Assembly: GCF_963678975.1 (NCBI RefSeq)
Contig: NC_089274.1
Coordinates: forward strand, 1 to 64,000
Reading direction: 5' to 3'
Source: Dysidea avara
Taxonomy: Eukaryota; Porifera; Demospongiae; Dictyoceratida; Dysideidae
DNA length: 64,000 nt
Of this stretch, positions 1 to 12,917 are shown one piece after another (positions within the stretch are counted from its first letter, which is position 1; every line of letters starts with the position of its first letter). Position numbers and translations under genes: made by a program. The notes beneath the pieces are model-generated. The model was not told where the DNA came from, did no database searches, and saw only the letters and a program-made list of their open reading frames with translations.

Positions 1-1053
1 CACCTAACACCCTAACCCTAACCCTAACCCTCTAACCCTAACCCTAACCCTAACCCTAACCCTAACCCTAACCCTAACCCTAACCCTAACCCTAACCCTA
101 ACCCTAACCCTAACCCTAACCCTAACCCTAACCCTAACCCTAACCCTAACCCTAACCCTAACCCTAACCCTAACCCTAACCCTAACCCTAACCCTAACCC
201 TAACCCTAACCCTAACCCTAACCCTAACCCTAACCCTAACCCTAACCCTAACCCTAACCCTAACCCTAACCCTAACCCTAACCCTAACCCTAACCCTAAC
301 CCTAACCCTAACCCTAACCCTAACCCTAACCCTAACCCTAACCCTAACCCTAACCCTAACCCTAACCCTAACCCTAACCCTAACCCTAACCCTAACCCTA
401 ACCCTAACCCTAACCCTAACCCTAACCCTAACCCTAACCCTAACCCTAACCCTAACCCTAACCCTAACCCTAACCCTAACCCTAACCCTAACCCTAACCC
501 TAACCCTAACCCTAACCCTAACCCTAACCCTAACCCTAACCCTAACCCTAACCCTAACCCTAACCCTAACCCTAACCCTAACCCTAACCCTAACCCTAAC
601 CCTAACCCTAACCCTAACCCTAACCCTAACCCTAACCCTAACCCTAACCCTAACCCTAACCCTAACCCTAACCCTAACCCTAACCCTAACCCTAACCCTA
701 ACCCTAACCCTAACCCTAACCCTAACCCTAACCCTAACCCTAACCCTAACCCTAACCCTAACCCTAAACCCTAAACCCTAAACCCTAACCCTAACCCTAA
801 CCCTAACCCTAACCCTAACCCTAACCCTAACCCTAACCCTAAACCCTAAACCCTAAACCCTAACCCTAACCCTAACCCTAACCCTAACCCTAACCCTAAC
901 CCTAACCCTAACCCTAACCCTAACCCTAACCCTAACCCTAACCCTAACCCTAACCCTAACCCTAACCCTAACCCTAACCCCTAACCCTAACCCTAACCCT
1001 AACCCTAACCCTAACCCTAACCCTAACCCTAACCTAACCCTAACCCTAACCAT
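1..1053. repeat. Telomere, (CCCTAA)n C-strand
   Basis: Near-perfect CCCTAA repeats run from the first base, so the window starts at a chromosome end with the C-rich strand as plus. Variant 7-mers (CCCTAAA) form two short clusters near 766-784 and 839-860. TTAGGG is the usual animal telomere repeat. The ORF readable across it on the minus strand is simply the repeat translated and is not a gene. Confidence 0.98.
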
Positions 1054-1117
1054 AACCCTTTTTTAAATGGTCGCATGTCCGGTGCCCTAACCCTAACCTA
1101 ACCCTAACCCTAACCTC
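1054..1117. repeat. Degenerate telomere junction
   Basis: A unique stretch of about 28 bp separates the main telomere block from a last decayed block of CCCTAA/CCTAA units near 1085-1115. It marks the telomere-subtelomere boundary. Confidence 0.85.
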
Positions 1118-2633
1118 TCATGAATTTACAGGCCCATAACTTATTCTAATGGAAACCAATCATATCTAACCTCACTATCTTGTACCTTCATCCTTACAAT
1201 ACATGTTAAACATAATAGAGAGGCCATATATATCAGTACTGTCCTTTTAAAATTCTTTGGTGTCCCTGAAACCTCAACAATGTCCGGTCCATATCTCACT
1301 CATTCATTAATCAATTTTGTATATTTTACACCAATAAGTATATCTCAGTCTAAAGTATGTTCTCATTGATTAATTTGAACCATACAAGTCATGGCTGATA
1401 CTTGAGAATGTGCAGTAGTTTCCGTCCCCGAGCTCCCTCCGCGTCACATCTTCCAGCAGTATCCGGGCCACCAGAGCACCACCAAGCAATTTCTATGTTA
1501 CTATAGGACTTTCTGTGAAGTACTGCACCTGGAAATCGTTTTACGTATTAAGGTTCTGGCAAAATTGATTCACCACGCAGTCGTCACGAGTTTGAATCGA
1601 AATACTCTAATAGAACGTTCAGTTGCTATAGTGATTTGTAATAAAGGAAAAGTAGTCTACAAAAACCTGCACTAAATTTTAAGAACATTAGCACGAAATG
1701 AAAAAAACTAGCCCTTGTAAGTTGCGACTATTCTAGCATACTACACCCCCTGAATTACATAGCAAGACGTTTGCAGGGCCAATGCAGGCTTTATAGGGCA
1801 ATCCGCATCCACGAGAATAATGAGTGGAATTAGGGTTAGAGAACTTGTCTTTCTAAAGACCTGAGAATCAAGAGATTGATGTCTATGAGCACAGGTTGAA
1901 AAGTCGACGTACTCTAATAATAGAATGTTCAACTACTCTAATAGAGCAGTCAAACAGTGACGTCATCAACTTACTGTAGGAGTGCACTCATGTGATTGCC
2001 TAATATCGTGGTCGCACTTTTAGCATGAATATTAAAATAATCTTGAGCTACAGCAGTATGCAATGGCTAACAATGAGAATCAGTAGATTATTTGTGACAT
2101 AATACATAAGAAGGCCCTCCAAGCAGTAATACAACAGTCTATGGCAATTTAGAGATATTCTAGTCCTAAAGCTGCTTATCAAGCAATCAGTTACTCGCAA
2201 TAGATCTTTTTGGCATGTGATTGTGTAGATTGGAACATTTACTTTGCCTTTGTAGTTTGTGTGTGTGTTGTACTATAGCTTATTTTATTTTTGTAGCTTC
2301 CTACATCTCTATTGTTGCATGTGTCCGAGGTGTTGTACTTATCTGTTTTGAACATGTTTACTTTCTCTCATACAGTATAATTATCTACACCACTAGTACA
2401 ATCAATCTAATAACATGTGCACGTACACATGCACCAAATACACACAGACACACTGCTCCTGATGAATTCAATATGGAACAATAAAAACATAGTTTAAAAT
2501 CATGGCTAAATAGAACATATATTTGACTATACACAATAGAAAAAAATCAAGTTTAGTTTGTTCATTTCAAATGGCTACCTGCAACTAAAGCAAAATATGT
2601 ATAGTGACGTAGAGGCTTATGCGAGACAGTGAC
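1118..2633. other. Subtelomeric sequence, no gene seen
   Basis: AT-rich sequence without convincing coding potential. It carries copies of the dispersed motif ACTCTAATAGAGCAGTCA (around 1602, 1911 and 1931) and a single GGGTTAG near 1831. The short ORFs here show no family resemblance. Confidence 0.6.
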
Positions 2634-4170
2634 ACACTCACCACAATACACATCGAGACACACTACACAGGTAGACTCACACACTACACTACACAGGTAG
2701 TAGACACACACTACACTACACAGGTAGTCACATACAACACTACACAGGTAGTAGACACACACTACACTACACAGGTAGTCACATACAACACTACACAGGT
2801 AGTAGACACACACTACACTACACAGGTAGTCACATACAACACTACACAGGTAGCCTCACACACTACACTACACAGGTAGTAGACACACACTACACTACAC
2901 AGGTAGTCACATACAACACTACACAGGTAGACTCACACACTACACTGCACAGGTAGTAGACACTACACTACACTACACAGGTAGTCACATACAACACTAC
3001 ACAGGTAGACTCACACACTACACTGCACAGGTAGTAGACACACACTACACTACACAGGTAGTCACATACAACACTACACAGGTAGACTCACACACTACAC
3101 TGCACAGGTAGTAGACACACACTACACTACACAGGTAGTCACATACAACACTACACAGGTAGTAGACACACACTACACTACACAGGTAGTCACATACAAC
3201 ACTACACAGGTAGTAGACACACACTACACTACACAGGTAGTCACATACAACACTACACAGGTAGTAGACACACACTACACTACACAGGTAGTCACATACA
3301 ACACTACACAGGTAGTAGACACACACTACACTACACAGGTAGTCACATACAACACTACACAGGTAGTAGACACACACTACACTACACAGGTAGTCACATA
3401 CAACACTACACAGGTAGTAGACACACACTACACTACACAGGTAGTCACATACAACACTACACAGGTAGTAGACACACACTACACTACACAGGTAGTCACA
3501 TACAACACTACACAGGTAGTAGACACACACTTCACTACACAGGTAGTCACATACAACACTACACAGGTAGACTCACACACTACACTACACAGGTAGTAGA
3601 CACACACTACACTACACAGGTAGTCACATACAACACTACACAGGTAGACTCACACACTACACTACACAGGTAGTAGACACACACTACACTACACAGGTAG
3701 TCACATACAACACTACACAGGTAGACTCACACACTACACTACACAGGTAGTAGACACACACTACACTACACAGGTAGTCACATACAACACTACACAGGTA
3801 GACTCACACACTACACTGCACAGGTAGTAGACACTACACTACACTACACAGGTAGTCACATACAACACTACACAGGTAGACTCACACACTACACTGCACA
3901 GGTAGTAGACACACACTACACTACACAGGTAGTCACATACAACACTACACAGGTAGTCACATACAACACTACACAGGTAGACTCGCACACTACACTACAC
4001 AGGTAGTAGACACACACTACACTACACTACACAGGTAGTCACATACAACACTACACAAGTAGACTCACATACAACACTACACAGGTAGTAGACACACACT
4101 ACACTACACTACACAGGTAGTCACATACAACACTACACAAGTAGACTCACACACTACACTACACAGGTAG
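2634..4170. repeat. 51-bp minisatellite
   Basis: Tandem array whose unit is a 27-bp half (GTAGTAGACACACACTACAC...) plus a 24-bp half (GTAGTCACATACAACACTAC...). The period measured between successive GTCACATA sites is 51 bp. Units with GACTCACACACTACACT in place of the first half are interspersed, so there are higher-order variants. Because 51 is a multiple of 3, long ORFs appear on both strands (for example 3045-3530 minus). They are a by-product of the period, not genes. A short tail of the same repeat reappears at 4418-4492. Confidence 0.95.
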
Positions 4171-4389
4171 TATGTATCAGAAGCCATTAACAAAGTTGCC
4201 AAGTGTTTTAATCTTGAAACTCCAAATGCCACAATCCATTGCCAAGTTGTATCCACGGAAACCAAGAAGCACAAGACAAGTTGCATAGATGAGGTATGTG
4301 ATCAGATGAGCCACAGCAGGGCAACCTGTGAACGATTTTACCAGGGAACATCCAACGAGCAATCATTTGCAGCACAAGAAACCATATAA
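4171..4389 (+). pseudogene. Recombinase-like C-terminal fragment
   Basis: An open frame of 72 codons ending in TAA is embedded between two stretches of the minisatellite. It reads like real protein: it starts YVSEAINKVAKCFN and ends with VCDQMSHSRATCERFYQ. The MSHS-x-x-T-x-x-x-x-Y pattern resembles the C-terminal box of tyrosine recombinases of the Crypton type, where the Tyr is the nucleophile. No start codon, upstream domain or Arg/His box is visible, so this is at most a fragment. It could be another transposon gene. Confidence 0.3.
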
Positions 4390-4491
4390 GAGCTATGCTC
4401 TAATAAATACTTTAGAGTCACATACAACACTACACAGGTAAACTCACACACTACACTACACAGGTAGTCACATGCAACACTACACTACACA

Positions 4492-4680
4492 AGAGTATCT
4501 CAATCTGGTAGCTGTGTTAGAACGACCATTCTATTTAGAGTATCTCAATCTGGTGGCTGTAATAGAGTGACTGTTCTATTAGAGTATCTTGATCTAATGG
4601 CTGCATTAGAGTGACTGCTCTATAAGAATAAGAGTACCTTGATATGGTGGCTGCATTAGAGTGACTGTTCTATTCACCAT
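4492..4680. repeat. Cluster of dispersed 'TAGAGTATCTCGATC' motif
   Basis: Three to four imperfect tandem units of about 48 bp with the core GACTGTTCTATTAGAGTATC, the reverse complement of the ACTCTAATAGAG motif scattered through the window. See the finding on this motif for other positions. Confidence 0.75.
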
Positions 4681-4748
4681 CACTTTAGAGTACATACTAA
4701 ACACACACACACACACACACACACAGAGGACAGATACTAAATTCGTAC

Positions 4749-4986
4749 CTGCATTTTCAAACAACTCAAATCCGATACGTCTCCGCTTCACTGCTACAGT
4801 AGGGTACCACCTGTAAGTACACATCAACAGTACAAATTTCAGATATACAGAATCACTTTAAAATACATACCAAACACACATAAATATCAATACAGTACAG
4901 TATAGTGTAACACTATCATGTACCTTTATTTAGAAATAACTCCAACCCCCAAATATCTTCACACGGCTCCGACTCAATACCATTAC
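4749..4986 (-). CDS. Two exon-like blocks, function unknown
   Basis: Two minus-strand blocks look like exons with AG/GT borders. 4924-4986 contains DIWGLELFLNKG and 4749-4810 contains RIGFELFENAG. The shared LELF/FELF pattern suggests duplicated exons. The phases of the two blocks do not join directly, and no start, stop or further exons were found. It may be a gene relic or a chance pairing of splice-like signals. Confidence 0.2.
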
Positions 4987-5773
4987 CTGTAAAATTATGA
5001 ATCATTGATCCAACATTTAGATGCATATATTATCCCTGCAGAGAATATTAAACACACATATACCATTTTCACACCTCAGATCAAAGGGAAAACCCAGTGT
5101 ATATATCACATATTGCACTGGTTCTGGAATGTTAATGAGATATACGCTGTGCAATAACATTGATATTGCACAGTTAAGTGTGCATATATCTCATAAAACT
5201 TTCCTAAAATTCATCAGATGTCTTTGATACACCATTGTGCTCCCTTCTGTTATATATGGAACCAAAAGTATGGTGATTGTGGGATTGAATTTTCCAGTTC
5301 TCCTGTGGTTTACAATTGAGTCTCCTGTGGCTCTCAATTGAGACCAACTGAATCGCACAATCAAAACTGTCTCTTGGTGATGTAGGTTTGTTAAAAAACC
5401 TTACATAGTATAGTTGGAACTAATAAACTTTGATATAGTAACCATAATAATATATTAAGCCACTTCAAAGGAGTTTGACATAATACCAGGCCACATCAAA
5501 GGCACTCTCAAATACATCAAAGGAAAGTGGTATATTTATTTATTTATTAGTTTTACAACCACACCGTACATGTACAAAATTATAGTTGATTACAAGAGTG
5601 TCGATGATAATTGGTGATTGGAGTGGGGTGGCTGATAGCTAAAGGCACGAACTGCCAATAGCTAATTACAAAAACTAACTACCTACTTAAATATACTACT
5701 TAATTACATATAGAGTAAAAAGGGGTAGTGTGTGTGTTGTTTGTACATGAAGAACAGGGACAGCAAAAATATT

Positions 5774-5836
5774 AGCTATACCACAGGCACAAGTACATTT
5801 GTCTCATATATACGCACTCGTGCCTGTGGTATAACT
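5774..5836. repeat. 63-bp hairpin insertion (family A, copy 1)
   Basis: The arms AGCTATACCACAGGCAC and GTGCCTGTGGTATAACT are inverted repeats around a short loop. The outer ends and the ATATATA-rich right half match the copies at 12918 and 48071, although the arm sequences differ. Confidence 0.7.
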
Positions 5837-6486
5837 ATTACATATAATTAATATAATTGGACACCACAGCTAGACACACACTACGCTACACAAGTGTAGG
5901 CTTGCACCAATTATGCTGGTATACTTTTGACCATAATAGGCTAGCAAAAGCATCAAGCATTATGCCAGCATAATAGGAAAAATTGTAATTAAAATGTGCA
6001 ATGCGTACTCCAAAAATATTGCACAACATGAACACACTGCAGATTATTACTGCATTTCATATCAAAAACCTTGTAGTGTTATTATTTTTACCATTTCTTG
6101 TCTGATTATTCACACTTCATGGCAATAAGATCGAGGTACTCTAATACAGCAGTCACTTACTCTAATACAGCAGTCAAGAAATGCAGATATACTCTAATAA
6201 AACAGTCAGTGCTTGAGCATAATCTAGATTTTGATTGAGAGTATAATTTTTAGCATAATAGGCTGGATTTTTGAGCACTGCTCAAAAGCATAATAGGCAA
6301 TTTTCAAAGTATAATTGGCTCAAGCCTACACAGGTGGACACACATCACACTATATACACAGGTGGACACACATTACACTACACGGGTACACACACACACA
6401 CACTACACTACACACTGCGAAATGTTTACACAAGAAAGAGCCAAAATAACAGATAAAAATCCGCTTTTGAGGGACACCAGTTACAG

Positions 6487-6502
6487 CCCTAACCCTAACC
6501 CT
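6487..6502. repeat. Interstitial telomere repeat
   Basis: Two and a half CCCTAA units in the same orientation as the chromosome end. A second patch, CCCTAACCCTAA, lies at 7991-8002 directly against the left end of a MITE. Confidence 0.8.
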
Positions 6503-8003
6503 GAGTCAGGTCTACAATTATACATAGTATAGAAAGTCTGAAGAACAGATAGGCTTGAGCATTTTTATATAACTAGCTAGCAGTGAAACATTACTAAAAT
6601 TGCATATCTGAGTGTCTAATTTTCAAAAATTTCCAGTGGGGGCATGCCCCCAGATCAGCCCCTAGAATGCTCGTACTTTGCACTTTGCAGAGTGTGCTTC
6701 ACACACTGTGCAACAGCTCCGCTCTCATTGACATGTATGTAGTAGCAATTCCAACATTATAGCCAATGGCCTGACCAACTCAATTTTCCCTCCTCCAGCC
6801 CTGATTACTGAACGTTTGTGTAGTTCAACACCACTCTGGCAATGTTAAATCCTTGTCATAGACTACTTAGTACATACATCTAAGTAAACAGTAACTTTAA
6901 GAGTTTGGGCGAAGCTGCCTGATGAGCTTGACTGCCCCGGCGCAAGCAAAACGCGTAGCGGCGTAGAAACCCAAACCAGGATACAACATACCAGTTGTGC
7001 CAGTGCAGTGACTTAATATTTAAATTAGAGACATTCAAATAACCAGAGTGACTAGCTATATCACTAGCTATCTACTCCTGGAGATTGTGTATAATGGCAT
7101 TGCCACCTGGTGAGATAGCATTCCACCATTACACAGTTACAAGTGTAGGTAGCTAAACAGCTACAGTGTGAGCCCATTGAACTAGTCATATAACACAACC
7201 ATACTCCACTGATCTTCTTAAACCAACATAACTATACTCTGTTGCCATAGCTATCCAGCTATATCTCAGCAAACTCATAGTGACATACACTGGACCGGTG
7301 TATCATACAATCTTGCCTCTTCAACTGAACACAGCATAGTCTTCAATACAGCCTGAGGGGCCCCTCCTATTTTAACATTTCGTACATGACTGTTAAATCA
7401 TACAACACAGCACAAATAGGCTGCGATTAAATACCAATGACTGTTGCTAAGCTGAGGATGGCCTTAAGAGTCTATCACAACAAAATTTCATGTTGACTTG
7501 CCATTACCTGCAAGAAACATAGCAGAGAGTATATACCAAACTGAGCTCACTTCAACCTGTAACTGAAACACCGTACAATCTTCATGCCTTTTCAAATCAA
7601 CTGTACGGCAAATTGTATGAATCAATAGTGTATACTATGCTATCCTGTAACCAGTATAGACACATATACAACACTGCAGGGCATAGAGACATAATAGAAG
7701 AGAGAAGAGTAAGGAGAAAGAAAGAGAGAGAAAAAAAAAAAAATATATATATATATATGAAAACAAAACAAAACAGGCACATTGGTTGACATAACACTTT
7801 GGTGTCTATTCATCTATCACATCACAACTTAAGTTCATAGACACACTTACAGCAGTATAGAAATGGCCAAAACTCACTAGCCACTCTAAAACATTGCTGT
7901 TCAGACTTTATAAAACCTGATCAACTACAGAGATAACCTTGTTCACTAACTTGGTTGACAGGGTCGGGCGGCCATCACCATTTACAATAACCCTAACCCT
8001 AAG

Positions 8004-8302
8004 CAATGGCGGATCCAGGATGGGGCATTTGGGGCAAATGCCCCCCCCCTTCAAGAAATTGCATACAAGATCGAGATACTCTAAGAGCAGTCAGTTACTC
8101 TAATAAAGCAGTCACAATGTTCATCAGGCAGTGTAGCTTACCTATGAAGCTATAAATAGGATTTTATTTTACATAACAGACGTGATATATTTGGTAAAGG
8201 ATCACTAGCTATTATTGTTGTGACCTTTTTTTTTTTTTTTGGTCTTCAATTGTTTTTCAGCAAGGTCCCCCCCCCTCTTACCAAACTCTGGATCCACCCC
8301 TG
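8004..8302. mobile_element. hAT-like MITE
   Basis: About 0.3 kb bounded by imperfect inverted ends: left CAATGGCGGATCCAGGA, right end reverse complement CAGGGGTGGATCCAGA. The form CAGNGGCGGATCCAG is typical of hAT-superfamily ends. The interior has no ORF and carries two copies of the ACTCTAATA motif. It inserted beside an interstitial telomere repeat. Confidence 0.6.
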
Positions 8303-8641
8303 CTAAGTAGGCTTTGATAGGTAACAATATTACAGCAATGCGCTAGTTAAGTAACACATTGGTCTTCCATTAGATAACAATATTACAATAACAAGTAGTA
8401 TGTGCTACTTTAGTTAACACATTACTTACGCAAAATAGCTACCCATTAGATATTACTATAGCCTAAGAAATGTAGTGCATTATATTACTTCGTTACTGCA
8501 TTACACGTTATGCCCAACACTGACCCTGCTGTACAAATAAGCAATAATATATAATTAGCATTTGTCACTATTAATTTTTATACTCTGTACATATTACACA
8601 CGATGTCATACTGTGAGTGTGTGTGCTGTGAACATTCATTG

Positions 8642-11082
8642 TCATTTTGGACAGAAATGTGATAGCTTGCAAGGCAGCCGGTCAGCATCTTTTGCATAAT
8701 GATTAATCAGTTGTTGAATAGTAGAAAACTCAGGACCATCATCAATCCTGTACAACACTGACATCGATGAGCTGCCACTAGAGTGCTGTAAAATAAAACA
8801 TCACAACTTGACAAATACAATAATCCAGGTGTACAGTATAGTGTGGTATAGTGATGTGCAATATATTGGAATATCATGATATTCTGGTTGTATCATGATA
8901 CCAATATCATGCTTGGATATAAATACTTTAAAGCACTTACGTGGGCAAAGATCAAATGAACAAAAATGCTATTATTTCCATACAGCACTAAAAGGGAAAT
9001 ACAGTATGCATACGGAAAATACTGCACTATTGAATCCTAAGAACAAAGGTGACCAGAAAGCACTATAAACCAGTACAGCACTGCCACGCTCGTGCAATAT
9101 GAAGCATAGCAGCACCCTGGCATAGTCTCAAGCTGAATACAGCACTTGCCTTTGCCTCATGCTGTATTAGTTTCTCGTTCACGCCCTTGTGCTATTTTTC
9201 CATATTACACTCACAGTGGTGCTTTAACTACTATGTGATTGTGAGACACGTTTTGTGCAGTTAACAGTGTAGCTTGCGTTACCAGTTTCCTAGACTCTTC
9301 AAGCTACTGTTAATACCAAGTCCTATGCATAACACCTCACAGCACTAGCATCTTCCTTTGTAATTTTCATATAATGCAAGCTGTGCATCATATATTTATA
9401 GTACAGCCTCATTATATCTCCTAATAGGAAGTATTTAGGCAGGAGTCTATTATGCTTTTAAATCTTCCAATTATTCTTTCTGGCAATTCTTTTTAAATTG
9501 ACCTATTATTCCCAAAATTATTCCTGGAATTGACTACACAAGACAGTAATTTATGCCATGAGAAAAATGGTGCATAACACAATACACTTACAGGCTGAAT
9601 TTGAAAGTTGCGAATAATTCCCTCAGCTGCCATTGTCAATACATATGTGCCAACACATGATTTACTTGTCCTTATGAGAAACGTCCTATGAAATATATAT
9701 ATATATATATAAAAAAAAACGTGTCACATACACTCCTACATTATTACTCACTCACTCACTCCACTCACTATCACCCACTATTATACACAAACACAAACAA
9801 GCAAACACACGAACACTAGTGATGTGCAATAATATCAATAGTCTGAATTGTATTGCAGTAATCCATTATCATGTTATGAGAACAGCTTATAAATGAAATA
9901 CTCTTACAATTAAACTGCCTGTTGGTTTATTTCAATTATTTAATTAACTCACAAGATTAGATTTGCTATATTTCTAAGCTGTATTAACATTTCTTACATC
10001 TCAGTATGGCATAGGATTAATAAAATTACTACTAAATTATGCAACTTATTATTGGATCTACTATCATGATAAACTATCTGATCACATAGTCCCAATAGCA
10101 GGAGTACAATTAATCCAAAATTGCACTGGTAGTTGCTAAAATCGCACTATTAATCTGACAGTACGGTGTGTGCTCATAGCATAACAACATAGTGGTTGCT
10201 TAGCAATGGTTGCTAGTTAACCATTGCTAAGGTAAATGTCATTTTGCACCATAGCAACAGTTGCTAAGTGTGATTACCATTTTTCCATGATTAATTTTTA
10301 AATTTCTGTTGCTTAGTAACAGTTGCTAGCACGAAAGGTGGTCACTATGTGATTAGTAGGTGATCACACATATTTCATGCAAACTGGGAATCAAACCTGG
10401 AACCTTTTGATTACCAGGCCGATGCCCTAACCACTTGGCTATGCTCCCCCCCCCCCCCACACACACACACATACCCATCAGTCATGGAATATTCTTCTAA
10501 TCTTTTCACTGCAATGTCACGGCTTATGTCACCGTGAAACCATGGAAACGACTGAAGAGATGAAGGTTGTGAGGGTACAAAATGAGAGCTGGATACAGCT
10601 GGCAGTGATGTAGACAATGCAGGAGGTGATGAAACCTGTGCTGGAGATGATGCAACATGCCCACTACTATGGCCACCTCCACTAGATTGCTTGATGGGTA
10701 CTGCAGGTAGCACCCTGGGATGATGTACTGGTGACAAAACACTATGGCTTCCATTGGACAGGTCTTCACTAGGAGCCTTAGGATAACTAAAGCCAGCAGA
10801 AGCAGGTTTGACAACACCAGTAACAGGAACTGGAGATGGTTGTTTAACAGAAGAAGCTGGGACAGACATTTGTTTGGCTAATTGTATACGAGATTGTTCT
10901 TGCTCTTCCATTTGTTGTTTTTGTTGTTGTTGGTATTCCTGTCTGACCTTGTCTATATGTGTCTCAGCAATCATACCAGTTAGTTTCTGTTGTCTCTGTT
11001 CCACTGTCTGCTCTCCACCACCACCTTCCATTTCTTCTAGTTTGAATTGAGTCACATGTGACTTGTGATAGTTATCTCTCAA
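8642..11082 (-). CDS. SH2-domain adaptor protein (5' partial)
   Basis: Three minus-strand exons: 10475-11082, 9592-9685 and 8642-8785, with GT/AG borders and matching phases, ending at TGA 8642-8644. The N-terminal part is rich in Gln/Glu (likely coiled coil, around DKVRQEYQQQQKQQMEEQEQ). A Ser/Pro/His-rich linker follows. A single C-terminal SH2 domain is split over all three exons: FPWFHGDISRDIAVKRLEEY opens it, DGTFLIRTSKS holds the phosphotyrosine-binding Arg of the FLxR motif, and FSTIQQLINHYA with the terminal LPCKL closes it. SH2 domains bind phosphotyrosine, so this is a cytoplasmic tyrosine-kinase signalling adaptor without a catalytic domain. The first visible exon begins just after a TTCAG acceptor and has no ATG at its head, so at least one 5' exon is missing; it may lie far to the right. 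I cannot name the orthologue. Confidence 0.8.
10384..10449 (-). repeat. tRNA-derived SINE head (intronic)
   Basis: On the minus strand an A-box-like TAGCCAAGTGG is followed about 40 nt later by a B-box-like GGTTTGATTCC, in tRNA spacing. The acceptor arms do not pair, so it is a tRNA pseudogene or SINE head rather than a working tRNA. It lies next to the donor of the SH2 exon, separated by a G-run and a CA repeat. Confidence 0.55.
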
Positions 11083-11165
11083 CTGAAGACCATACTATTG
11101 AAACATCATATGACACCATAACTTTGTCATGACACATCAAATTACATACACTACCATCTCTCACT

Positions 11166-11228
11166 AAACACACACACACACACACACACTCACACCACAC
11201 ACACACTGACACACACACACACACACAC
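11166..11228. repeat. CA microsatellite
   Basis: Imperfect (CA)n run interrupted by CTCACACC and CTGA. It is the insertion site of the following MITE. Confidence 0.9.
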
Positions 11229-11638
11229 TAGTGTTGCACCGATAAGAGAATTACCCGATATTCCGATAACCGATATTGGATAATTTTTTCAAGCCGATAA
11301 ACGTAGCCGATCCGATATAGCAGAGAATGTCTATTTTGTAGCAATTTTTACTAGAAATTTGATTGTGAAGGACCAATTTAGCATGTTTATAGCAGCAGTA
11401 TTGCTACAACAATAGCAAACGGTACACTGAAGCAGCAATAGCAACATTGTGATGCAGGAAAATGCAACACAATGCATTTATAAACATCATTTGGTGCACA
11501 TGAGCATGTATTTCTAAACACATACATATATCTGTATCTGCTGCTTTTTTCATTGTGGCGCCGATCCGATACCGATATACAAAAACAAGCCGATACATGG
11601 TTTTTCCGATAACTGATCCGATTATCGGTGCAACACTA
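11229..11638. mobile_element. hAT-type MITE
   Basis: 410 bp with inverted ends TAGTGTTGCACCGATAA and TTATCGGTGCAACACTA, a classic hAT terminus. Subterminal CCGATA/TATCGG boxes are repeated inside both ends. No transposase ORF. The target is CA-repeat, so the duplication cannot be read cleanly. Confidence 0.85.
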
Positions 11639-12169
11639 CTACACACACACTCACACTGACACGCACTACTATAAAGGGATGATCAAAGCCATTTAAAGGC
11701 ATTCTTACACTCAATGCGTACTGAAAGCAAATTGAACAAGTGAATCGACAAAGGTGAATTGAATGTGCATAAAAGGATTTCAAAATGGCACATTGAGAGC
11801 GCATTAATAACAATCATATGATATATTTATTGCTTATTTCAGCACGTGACTCTGTTGCAATGGCAATAGATTTCGCATCTGCAGCAGTGTCTTTATCGTG
11901 TCTACTACTGTACAGTTATTTTTTTACCCTTAGGCAGAGAAATGAACATTACAGACTTTGAAGATGACTGGACAAAATGAAGTGAATGAAATTCCGGAGA
12001 GCGATGCCAGAACAGAGACGAGTGAGGATGCAAGTAGCTGCTATAACTTTGTGTAACTCAATGTATTAAGAACATGTTTATTGAATATTCTTTTGTAAAT
12101 ATATACCACTTTAGCGTGTGTGTTCAAAGGTGCCGCTTGGGGTTTAACTCGTGTATTGCCCGGGCAATA
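11639..12169. other. Gap, no supported gene
   Basis: Mixed AT-rich sequence. A 30-codon plus-strand ORF (11966-12058) looks protein-like but has no partner exons that I can defend. Confidence 0.4.
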
Positions 12170-12344
12170 CAGTGGAACCTCTCAATAACAGACACTTCGG
12201 GACCAAAATTTTTAGGTTTTAATATAGAGGCTTTCCTCTTTTAGAGGTAAAATATATGGAATTGGACCTGTTGGGACCAAAATCCTTTGTCCTTAGTACA
12301 GAGGTTTCCTTAATTCAGAGAGTCTTTTAAGAGAAGTTCCACTG
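12170..12344. mobile_element. Tc1/pogo-type MITE
   Basis: 175 bp starting CAGTGGAACCTCTC and ending GAAGTTCCACTG, flanked by TA on both sides (12168-12169 and 12345-12346). The CAGTGGAACCTC end and TA target are those of pogo/Tigger-like elements. Confidence 0.8.
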
Positions 12345-12917
12345 TATCATGGGAAAGCGGTTTGCCAATGACTTTGATGCCCAGCTAATTCAAAGAAACG
12401 ATATGCTTTGACTCATTATATTATATTGAGCGACATAGAGCCTTATATTGTGGGACTCGTTTTTGTAGTGGTTGCTAAGCTGAATTAATTTGCTAAGATA
12501 GACTAGTCAGTTGTTAGTAAAGGATAATGAAGGCACAAAATAATTGTTTGGGCAATCGTGGATGCGTAATTCTACCCACCGCTTATCAGCCTTTGAACTG
12601 CTACGCTGAAATAGGTTAGTAACTTACAGTCTTAAGTACTTAACTTAATATAAGTTACTGTCCCAATAATGAAGTTAGTTGGCTTAACTTAGTACAAAAA
12701 TGATAATATAAACTCCATCCCACAATCACATGTTTTCTAACATTACACGTTGAAGCTTAATAACGTATTAATGACATTTTAACATATGGATAATGTTCTA
12801 GCCCAAGTTATTAAAACCACGATTGATCTTCAGATGCTACTGTATAAAACAAATGGGGTGAGTTTGCATTAGTTGTTTCACCTATTGGGTAAGTGTGCCC
12901 TAAGTGATATATATCAC

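Larger units (their letters stand above)
4990..8003. other. Subtelomeric gap, repeats only
   Basis: No supported gene. Contents: hairpin copy 1 (5774); three ACTCTAATA.AGCAGTCA motifs at 6134-6205; a CA-rich patch at 6320-6415; a dispersed element around 6630-6720 sharing TTTTCAAAAATTT and GGGGCATGCCCC with one at 62700; an A/AT low-complexity run at 7727-7760. Confidence 0.5.

Noticed and set aside
853..1053. 66-codon VR-repeat ORF
   Set aside because: Telomere repeat only.
3045..3530. 161-codon minus ORF of 17-residue repeats
   Set aside because: It is the 51-bp minisatellite translated; equally open frames exist on the other strand, and there is no start context or flanking gene.
2634..4490. 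CRISPR array
   Set aside because: Repeats are contiguous without unique spacers, in a eukaryotic subtelomere.
10384..10449. Functional tRNA gene
   Set aside because: A- and B-boxes are present but acceptor arms do not pair and the anticodon stem is poor; called a SINE head.
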